Source: Acidobacteriota bacterium
GTDB taxonomy: Bacteria; Acidobacteriota; Terriglobia; Terriglobales; Acidobacteriaceae
DNA: 5,521 bases
Assembly: GCA_021810815.1 (NCBI GenBank)
Contig: JAJZHR010000194.1
Coordinates: 1 to 5,521 of the forward strand
Reading direction: 5' to 3'
Below, in pieces: positions 1-4,485 of the stretch (its first letter is position 1; every line of letters starts with the position of its first letter). The notes below the pieces were generated by a model. The model was not told the origin of the DNA, did no database searches, and was given only the letters and a program-made list of their open reading frames with translations. A program made the position numbers and the translations under genes.

Positions 1-1470
1 ACCAGGAAGCAGGCGGCCGCCGAGGCGGCGCATTCCGGCAGCGGAGGCGCGCAGAGGGGCAAGTCCAAGGCGGGCAAGGGGAAGCAGCACACGGTGGCAG
101 CCAGCAAAGGCGAGACGGTTCCGGCGGTCTCGCTGGCAGCCGCCTCCGAGAAGATTGCGGCGCGGAAGACTGCATCGCCGAGGCCCCCTGAGACTGCCAG
201 CCTGAACCATGATTCCAAAGCCGCCGCCACCCGCGACCAGAAGGCCGCCAAGGCGGCTGCGGTCGAGACCGTGGCAGCGGATGCCGCCACTGCGGCGCGC
301 ATCCATGCGTGGGAGCGGCACAGGCGGCAACAGGCCGCCCCGGCAGGCCAGACGGGAAGCCAGACGGGAAGCCACGGGTCGCAACGCAGTCCGGCAACCG
401 CCGCCGCTGCGCCTCCTCCACCGGACCCGAGGCTTTTGAACGCCGACGAAAAGCTGCTGGCCGGGCATCCGCAGGCAGCGAGACGGCTGGCTGCTGCGCG
501 GCAGAGCTCTGGCGCCGGGGCGACATCGGCAACCGATGCGGAAAAGACTTCCGGGGCAGCGCCGTCGGCAGACGCCAAAGGGCAGCAGCGAACAGCGCAC
601 CCCGCAAGCGCGGAGCGGAATCCGGATGGGACATCGTCAACGGAAGTCGCGCACCCGAGCGAAGACAGCAGTGTGGCTTTGCCGGCCGATAACGAGAATG
701 CCATCGATGATGCGGACGAGAGCAGTCCCGCAAAGCCGGAGACTGCCCTGGGACAAGCAGGACAAGGGGATACATCGGAAGCATCGCGCGGGCTGACGGC
801 CGAGGCCGAGGCCGCGACGGCGAAGGTTCCAGGGCTGGATCCTGTGCTGTTCAACCGCCGCGGCGGCCTGATTGTGCCGCCGCCGCTGCGCGGCTCGCGG
901 GAGATTCTGGTGCATCAGAACACGATGGCAGACCAGGAAGGGCTGCTGCGGGTGAAGGATGACGCAGACCTGCTGCAACTGCGCCGCGAGCGGCAACTGG
1001 TCGCTCTTCCGGAGACGGAAGAGATGCGGGTGGCGGAGCAGTTGCCGGAGAACCGCCGCTTCTGCCGCCCCTGGACGAACACGTTTCTGGTGGATATTGG
1101 CCGCTCGCACTACGCGCGCTTCCACCAGCCGCTGCAGGTGAACTCGGCGGTGCGGACCGTCGCCTTCCAGCGCAGGCTGCGCCGGGTCAACGGCAACGCT
1201 GCGCCGATCAAGGGGGACACAGCGTCTCCGCACCTGACCGGCGAGACGATCGACATTGCGAAGCGGGGTCTGTCGATGACGGAGATTGCGTGGATGCGCG
1301 GGTACCTGCTGCCGCTGCAGCAGGAAGGAAAGATCGACGTGGAGGAGGAATTCCAGCAGTCGGTGTTCCACATCAGCGTGTACAAGAGCTACGCTGCGCC
1401 GGCCGCAAATCCGAAGTCGCAGGCGGCGCACAAGAGCAGGTCTTCCCTGCTGGCGGTTGGGATTCACTAG
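1..1470 (+). CDS. DUF5715-like protein with C-terminal M15 peptidase-like domain (5' end missing)
   Basis: The frame is open from base 1 to the TAG at 1468-1470, so at least 489 residues are present and the true start is probably upstream. A GTG at 94 could serve as a start, but nothing marks it as one; numbering below uses it as residue 1. Residues 1 to about 245 are Ala/Lys/Ser/Glu-rich and low complexity, presumably a disordered linker. A compact domain follows at about 246-435. It has NSAVRT at 350-355 (like the S-x-x-R-S motif of M15 peptidases), SPHLTGETID at 378-387 (the HxxGxxxD zinc motif, His380 and Asp387) and FHISVY at 425-430, with His426 as the likely third ligand. M15 enzymes such as VanX carry a catalytic Glu three residues before that His; here the residue is Ser423, so peptidase activity is uncertain. 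I assign DUF5715 from memory. A role at the cell wall is inference; any export signal lies outside the window. Confidence 0.72.
   Translation, partial: TRKQAAAEAAHSGSGGAQRGKSKAGKGKQHTVAASKGETVPAVSLAAASEKIAARKTASPRPPETASLNHDSKAAATRDQKAAKAAAVETVAADAATAARIHAWERHRRQQAAPAGQTGSQTGSHGSQRSPATAAAAPPPPDPRLLNADEKLLAGHPQAARRLAAARQSSGAGATSATDAEKTSGAAPSADAKGQQRTAHPASAERNPDGTSSTEVAHPSEDSSVALPADNENAIDDADESSPAKPETALGQAGQGDTSEASRGLTAEAEAATAKVPGLDPVLFNRRGGLIVPPPLRGSREILVHQNTMADQEGLLRVKDDADLLQLRRERQLVALPETEEMRVAEQLPENRRFCRPWTNTFLVDIGRSHYARFHQPLQVNSAVRTVAFQRRLRRVNGNAAPIKGDTASPHLTGETIDIAKRGLSMTEIAWMRGYLLPLQQEGKIDVEEEFQQSVFHISVYKSYAAPAANPKSQAAHKSRSSLLAVGIH
349..372 (+). repeat. 12-bp perfect tandem duplication inside the DUF5715-like gene
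   Basis: CAGACGGGAAGC occurs twice back to back (349-360 and 361-372). It is in frame and encodes QTGSQTGS in the disordered region, and a partial third unit (CACGGG) follows. This looks like replication slippage in a region with little structural constraint. Confidence 0.85.
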
Positions 1471-1580
1471 CGGAGATCGCGGATCGCCTCGTCGCATGTT
1501 CTGCTGCCGAAGCGCGAAAAAACTGCACATGCAGCGCGGAGCGACGCTTTGCCGCCAGAATTCGTCGGTGGCGATTTCTC

Positions 1581-1611
1581 TTGCGCCGCGCAGGCCATTC
1601 GGGGCTACAAT
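1581..1611 (+). promoter_or_regulatory. possible promoter of the YIP1-family gene
   Basis: TACAAT at 1606-1611 matches the sigma-70 -10 consensus at five of six positions. The best upstream partner is TTGCGC at 1581-1586, with only three matches and a long 19-base spacer, so the -35 is weak. Transcription would begin near 1618, leaving a leader of about 45 bases before the ATG at 1663. The 192-base gap after the upstream gene's stop is consistent with separate transcription. Confidence 0.35.
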
Positions 1612-1662
1612 TCAGACGCTCATCGCAACCCATCGCATTGTCAGCCTTGAACGAGGTAGCCC

Positions 1663-2484
1663 ATGTCCGAAGAGCCGTCCGTCACGCCGATTGCCGCCCC
1701 GATTGCCGCCCCGGAGCCGGTCGCAGTCCCATCCGCGCCTGGAGCCGGCCTGAGCCAGGCAGAGCCAGCTCTGAGCCAGGTCCAACGGGTCGTGAATACT
1801 TTCATCGCTCCCAGCAAGACGTTCACGGACATCCGCCGCAGCGCGAGCTGGTGGATGCCGTTTCTGCTTTCGCTCGCCTTCGGCATGGGCTTCACGATGA
1901 CGGCGATCCACCAGATCGGCTATGAGAAGCTGGCCGATGGCGTGATCGCGCAGAGCGCTTCCCTGCAGAACAACATCGACGCAGCAACGCCAGCGCAGGC
2001 GGCGCAGATTCACGCCAAGGTGGAGGCGCAGTTCCAGTACATCGTGTATTCGACGCCGTTGGTGATTCTGATCGTTGGCCTGCTTTGCTCCGCGGTGCTG
2101 CTGGCGACGGTGAACTTCGGGCTGGGAGGAGAGGCGAAGTTCGGGCAGATGCTGGCGGTGTGGTTCTATGGGACGCTGCCGCTGATGCTGATTTCCCTGC
2201 TGGCGGTGATTGCCATCTTCGCCGGGCTGAATCCGGACAACTTCAATCTGCAGAGCCCGATCGGAACCAATATCGGATATTACATCCCCTCGGACAGTCC
2301 GAAGTGGCTGAAGCACCTGCTGGATTCCGCGGATGTGTTTTCCATCTGGAGCGCGTGCCTGCTGACGATTGGGGTTTCGATTGTGGGGAAGGTGAAGCGC
2401 GGCGCTGCTGCGGCGGCGGTTTTTGGGTGGTGGGTGGTTTATGTCCTGCTGTTCAAGGTGGCGCTGGCGAGCCTGGGGGGATAG
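1663..2484 (+). CDS. YIP1-family integral membrane protein
   Basis: This is a 273-residue membrane protein. A Pro/Ala-rich, probably cytosolic tail (residues 1-38) precedes a segment typical of bacterial YIP1 domains (about 40-70: VQRVVNTFIAPSKTFTDI, then WWMPF). Five hydrophobic helices are visible at about 64-82, 127-152, 161-188, 225-243 and 248-270. A soluble loop at 83-125 lies between the first two and another at 189-224 between the third and fourth. The ATG at 1663 is supported by GAGG at 1653-1656, six bases upstream. YIP1 proteins in eukaryotes act in vesicle traffic; the bacterial members have no settled function, so none is claimed. The gene converges on fabF, with a 102-base gap between the stops that holds a hairpin repeat. 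It appears intact and transcribed alone. Family assignment is by overall pattern; a generic multi-helix protein of another DUF remains possible. Confidence 0.8.
   Translation: MSEEPSVTPIAAPIAAPEPVAVPSAPGAGLSQAEPALSQVQRVVNTFIAPSKTFTDIRRSASWWMPFLLSLAFGMGFTMTAIHQIGYEKLADGVIAQSASLQNNIDAATPAQAAQIHAKVEAQFQYIVYSTPLVILIVGLLCSAVLLATVNFGLGGEAKFGQMLAVWFYGTLPLMLISLLAVIAIFAGLNPDNFNLQSPIGTNIGYYIPSDSPKWLKHLLDSADVFSIWSACLLTIGVSIVGKVKRGAAAAAVFGWWVVYVLLFKVALASLGG
1689..1712 (+). repeat. 12-bp perfect tandem duplication in the YIP1-family gene
   Basis: GATTGCCGCCCC is repeated exactly at 1689-1700 and 1701-1712, giving IAAPIAAP in the N-terminal tail. A second, interrupted repeat, CTGAGCCAGG, occurs at 1750-1759 and 1771-1780 and encodes the two LSQ motifs. 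Both lie in the region before the first membrane helix. Confidence 0.8.
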
Positions 2485-2487
2485 TGT

Positions 2488-2577
2488 TTCGCGGGCGGCG
2501 CAGCGGCGCTGCAGCAGCGGGGAGAAGAACCCATGTCTCAGAGGCGAGACATGGGGCAGCCGGATTGGTGGCGGAGA
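2488..2577 (+). repeat. dispersed hairpin repeat, copy 1 (between convergent genes)
   Basis: The core is a perfect 10-bp stem, CCCATGTCTC at 2530-2539 paired with GAGACATGGG at 2546-2555, around the 6-base loop AGAGGC. Past the stem comes GCAG followed by CCGGATTGGTGGCGGAG (2560-2576). Copy 2 near 4319-4411 has the same stem foot and the same tail with one mismatch. Similarity also extends to the left through GGGCGGCGCAG (2493-2503) and a purine-rich stretch before the stem, so the full unit is roughly 90 bases; the left boundary is uncertain because the region is GC-rich. This copy fills most of the gap between the YIP1 stop (2484) and the fabF stop (2587). I do not know a formal name for the family. 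Confidence 0.85.
2521..2555 (-). terminator. possible intrinsic terminator of acpP-fabF (formed by repeat copy 1)
   Basis: Read leftwards, the stem at 2555-2530 begins about 32 bases past the fabF stop and is followed directly by TTCTTCTCC (2529-2521), a pyrimidine-rich run in place of a clean T-tract. The position and stem fit a terminator; the interrupted T-run makes it imperfect. For rightward RNA from the YIP1 gene the same stem has no T-run after it. Confidence 0.4.
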
Positions 2578-2586
2578 AGCGGATTC

Positions 2587-3834
2587 CTACTCGGTCCAGC
2601 GCTTGAAGACGAGGGAGCCGTTGGTGCCGCCGAAGCCGAAGGAGTTGGAGAGGGCGATGTCAATCTTCGCGTCCACCGGCGTGTTGGGGACGTAGTTCAA
2701 GCGGCAGTTCGGATCGGGGTCGGTGAGGTTGGCGGTGGGAGGAGCGACCTGCTCGTTCATGGCCATGATGGTGATGCCAGCCTCGAGGCCGCCAGCGCCG
2801 CCGAGCAGGTGGCCGGTCATGGACTTGGTGGAGCTGACGAGCAGCGTGCCGTTCTTTGCCCGGTCGCCGAAGAGGTTCTCGATCGCCTTGGACTCCAGAG
2901 CGTCGCCGAGGGGCGTTGAGGTGGCGTGGGCGTTGACGTAGTCGATCTGATCGGGGGAGATGCCAGCGCTCTTGACGGCGTTGCGCATGGAGCGGAAGCA
3001 GCCCTCGCCCTCGGGCGCCATGCCGGTCATGTGGAAGGCGTCTGCGCTGAGGCCGTAGCCGATGATTTCGGCGAGGATGTTGGCTCCGCGGGCCTTGGCG
3101 AACTCGAGCTCCTCAAGGATGAGGATGCCGGCGCCCTCGCCGACAACGAAGCCGTCGCGGTCTTTGTCGAAGGGTCGGCAGGCGTGCTCGGGGTCGTCAT
3201 TGCGGGTGGAAAGGGCGCGCATGGCGGCGAATCCGCCGACGCCCATGGGTGTGATGGCAGCCTCAGCGCCGCCGGCGATCATCGCGTCGGCGTCGCCGCG
3301 CTGGATGGTGCGGTAGGCGTCGCCGATGGCGTGCGCGCTGGTGGTGCAGGCGGTGGCTGTCGCCTCGTTCGGCCCTTTTGCGCCGTAACGGATGCTGACG
3401 TGGCCGGCCGCGAGGTTGACGATTGCGCCGGGGATGAAGAAGGGGGAAATCTTGCGCGGGCCGCCCTTCAGCATGGCGATGTGCTCGCGCTCGATGACGT
3501 CGAAGCCGCCGATGCCGGAGCCGATGTGGACGCCGACCCGCTCGGAGATCTCCGGCGTGACTTTGAGTCCGGAGTGCTCCATGGCCTCATGCGTCGCGGC
3601 AAGGGCGAAGTGGATGAAGCGCCCCATCTTGCGCGCTTCTTTCTTGTCCACGAACAGGAGAGCGTCGAAGTTCTTCACCTCGGCGGCGAAACGCACCGGA
3701 TGATCGGTGGTATCGAAAGCCAGGATGGGGCCCATGCCGCTCTTGCCGGCGAGCAACCCCTTCCAGATTTCAGGCGCAGTATGGCCCACGCCGCAAATCA
3801 GACCTAAACCGGTGACAACGACGCGCCTCTCCAA
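2587..3834 (-). CDS. fabF: beta-ketoacyl-ACP synthase II
   Basis: FabF condenses malonyl-ACP with acyl-ACP, releasing CO2, in the elongation cycle of cytoplasmic type II fatty-acid synthesis. The 415-residue protein matches the family in length and along its whole sequence. The thiolase-fold catalytic triad is complete: Cys163 (in TACTTSAHAIGDA), His303 (NAHATSTPLGD) and His342 (KSMTGHLLGGAGG), with the conserved Lys337 nearby. Ile108 in GSGIGG and Phe401 in the NSFGFGGTN gating loop match the acyl-pocket residues of E. coli FabF. The start is a TTG at 3834-3832, one base after the acpP stop; no ATG or GTG close by preserves the MERRVVVTGLG N-terminus expected from homologues. The pair is evidently one operon, probably translationally coupled. 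FabB is unlikely given the FabF-like sequence and the acpP partner. Nothing looks broken. Confidence 0.97.
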   Translation of the reverse strand: MERRVVVTGLGLICGVGHTAPEIWKGLLAGKSGMGPILAFDTTDHPVRFAAEVKNFDALLFVDKKEARKMGRFIHFALAATHEAMEHSGLKVTPEISERVGVHIGSGIGGFDVIEREHIAMLKGGPRKISPFFIPGAIVNLAAGHVSIRYGAKGPNEATATACTTSAHAIGDAYRTIQRGDADAMIAGGAEAAITPMGVGGFAAMRALSTRNDDPEHACRPFDKDRDGFVVGEGAGILILEELEFAKARGANILAEIIGYGLSADAFHMTGMAPEGEGCFRSMRNAVKSAGISPDQIDYVNAHATSTPLGDALESKAIENLFGDRAKNGTLLVSSTKSMTGHLLGGAGGLEAGITIMAMNEQVAPPTANLTDPDPNCRLNYVPNTPVDAKIDIALSNSFGFGGTNGSLVFKRWTE

Positions 3835-3850
3835 GCTACTTGCCGCCCTT
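3832..3850 (-). promoter_or_regulatory. unusual fabF translation start: TTG with distant SD inside acpP
   Basis: On the minus strand the order is AAGGG (3850-3846, within the Lys-Gly-Gly codons at the acpP C-terminus), 11 bases that include the acpP TAG (3838-3836), then TTG (3834-3832). The spacing is longer than the usual 5-9 bases and the start codon is rare, so fabF initiation probably depends on ribosomes finishing acpP. This would make much less FabF than ACP, as the pathway needs; that consequence is inference. Confidence 0.6.
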
Positions 3851-4078
3851 CGCGTTCTTTTCGATGTAGTCGACGGCGTCCTTCACCGTCTTGATCTTCT
3901 CGGCTTCCTCGTCGGGGATCTGAATGTCGAAGGCCTCTTCGAACTGCATGACCAGCTCAACAACGTCGAGCGAGTCCGCGCCAAGATCCTCTTGAAAGGA
4001 TGCGCCTGGCGTCACTTCGGCTTCATCCACCTGCAACTGCTCCACAATGATCTGCTTCACTTTCTCGTCAACGGCCAT
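3836..4078 (-). CDS. acpP: acyl carrier protein
   Basis: This is an 80-residue acidic ACP, the standard length. It holds acyl intermediates of fatty-acid synthesis as thioesters on 4'-phosphopantetheine and presents them to FabF and the other Fab enzymes in the cytoplasm. The attachment site is Ser36 in DLGADSLDVVEL, followed by the acidic recognition helix II (VELVMQFEEAFDIQIPDEEAE). I chose the ATG at 4078-4076 (MAVDEKVKQ) because a strong SD lies seven bases upstream and the resulting length and Ser36 numbering match known ACPs. A TTG at 4084 would add two residues but is only about one or two bases from that SD. The C-terminal tail KGGK carries the SD-like bases of fabF. It is the first gene of the acpP-fabF unit; fabD and fabG, often just upstream in other bacteria, are absent here. 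Confidence 0.97.
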   Translation of the reverse strand: MAVDEKVKQIIVEQLQVDEAEVTPGASFQEDLGADSLDVVELVMQFEEAFDIQIPDEEAEKIKTVKDAVDYIEKNAKGGK

Positions 4079-4084
4079 TCGCAA

Positions 4085-4091
4085 TCTCCCT
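4085..4091 (-). promoter_or_regulatory. acpP ribosome binding site (decides the start)
   Basis: The minus strand reads AGGGAGA (4091-4085), with GGGAG ending seven bases before the ATG at 4078. The alternative TTG at 4084 directly abuts it, which argues against that start. Confidence 0.85.
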
Positions 4092-4160
4092 GTGTGATCC
4101 TCTAAAAAACTCTGCCGCTATGCTAAGGCTAAACATTCTCCGGCTTTCGACCGAACCCTA

Positions 4161-4189
4161 AGTCTACCGAGTGCCCTACGCAGTGTAAA
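4161..4189 (-). promoter_or_regulatory. candidate sigma-70-type promoter of acpP-fabF
   Basis: On the minus strand TTTACA (4189-4184, five of six -35 matches) is separated by exactly 17 bases from TAGACT (4166-4161, four of six -10 matches). Transcription would begin near 4154, giving a leader of about 75 bases before the acpP ATG. This is the best-spaced pair I saw in the region upstream of acpP. No operator for a fatty-acid regulator is obvious. Confidence 0.5.
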
Positions 4190-4271
4190 GCAAAGCGCAT
4201 GCCGGCGTTGCGCTGGGCGGTGGATTCGCGCGATTTGCGATGAGGCGGCACGCAAAGGATGGGGCGCGCAG

Positions 4272-4297
4272 ACTGCCTGCACCAACTGCCTTGCACC
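4272..4297. repeat. imperfect 13-base tandem repeat in the acpP/rmuC intergenic region
   Basis: ACTGCCTGCACCA (4272-4284) is followed at once by ACTGCCTTGCACC (4285-4297). The units differ by one T insertion and a trailing base. It could be a slippage product or a pair of protein-binding half-sites; nothing in the sequence decides. Confidence 0.55.
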
Positions 4298-4318
4298 CAT
4301 GCGGCGATTGCTCCGGGC

Positions 4319-4411
4319 TTCATGGGCGGCGCAGGTGATGCAGCGGCGCGGGGAAAACCCATGTCTCGCTTTCAGAAGCGAGACATGGGGCACCCGGATT
4401 GGTGGCGGAGG
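4319..4411 (+). repeat. dispersed hairpin repeat, copy 2 (upstream of rmuC)
   Basis: The stem is a perfect 14 bp, CCCATGTCTCGCTT at 4358-4371 paired with AAGCGAGACATGGG at 4376-4389, with the 4-base loop TCAG. The tail GCAC then CCGGATTGGTGGCGGAG (4394-4410) matches copy 1 with a single G/C difference. On the left, GGGCGGCGCAG (4324-4334) and the run GGGGAAAA before the stem also match copy 1. Relative to copy 1 it carries six extra bases (CGCTTT), which extend the stem by four pairs. Read leftwards, the stem is followed by TTTT (4357-4354). It sits between divergent genes, about 75 bases before the rmuC ATG, so it cannot be the end of either flanking gene. Confidence 0.87.
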
Positions 4412-4466
4412 AGACCTTCCGACGATTTCCACGGGCAAGGCGGGGACGAATCGCGCTAGAGTGAGT

Positions 4467-4480
4467 GCAAGGTCCCTTGC
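4467..4480 (+). promoter_or_regulatory. short dyad covering the rmuC ribosome-binding area
   Basis: GCAAGG (4467-4472) and CCTTGC (4475-4480) are exact inverted repeats two bases apart, ending five bases before the rmuC ATG. As RNA this could form a 5-bp stem with a 4-base loop that hides the only SD-like sequence, AAGG at 4469-4472. It could equally be a DNA operator, or chance. Confidence 0.35.
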
Positions 4481-4485
4481 CAGCC

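Larger units (their letters stand above)
4079..4485. other. 407-base divergent intergenic region between acpP and rmuC
   Basis: No convincing gene lies here. From left to right it holds the acpP SD and AT-richer leader (4079-4153), the candidate acpP promoter (4161-4189), a GC-rich stretch without clear signals (4190-4271), an imperfect tandem repeat (4272-4297), hairpin repeat copy 2 (about 4319-4411), and the leader of rmuC with a short dyad over its ribosome-binding area (4467-4480). I could not identify a convincing promoter for rmuC. A weak SD-like AAGG sits at 4469-4472. Confidence 0.7.

Noticed and set aside
637..1530. A 297-codon minus-strand open frame opposite the DUF5715-like gene
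   Set aside because: Its Arg/Leu/His-rich composition is that of a shadow frame, while the + strand frame carries the ordered HxxGxxxD and FHISVY motifs.
1517..1537. Minus-strand stem CTGCA-TG-TGCAG followed by TTTTTT as a terminator
   Set aside because: The stem is at most five pairs with an impossibly tight loop, and there is no minus-strand gene here for it to end.
2500..2512. GCAGC-GGC-GCTGC hairpin after the YIP1 gene as its terminator
   Set aside because: The stem has only five pairs, no T-run follows, and in this GC-rich context such a dyad is expected by chance.
2533..2919. A 128-codon + frame starting at the ATG inside repeat copy 1
   Set aside because: After the repeat it runs antisense through fabF. 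Only the first 14 or so codons resemble anything, namely the same part of repeat copy 2.
2926..3807. A 293-codon open frame on the + strand opposite fabF
   Set aside because: It lies wholly antisense to a clear fabF with an intact triad. Its Ala/Gly/Asp-rich product is typical of the mirror frame of a GC-rich gene, and I see no recognisable domain.
4082..4084. TTG at 4084 as the acpP start
   Set aside because: It sits directly against the SD, while the ATG at 4078 has ideal spacing and gives the usual 80-residue ACP with Ser36.
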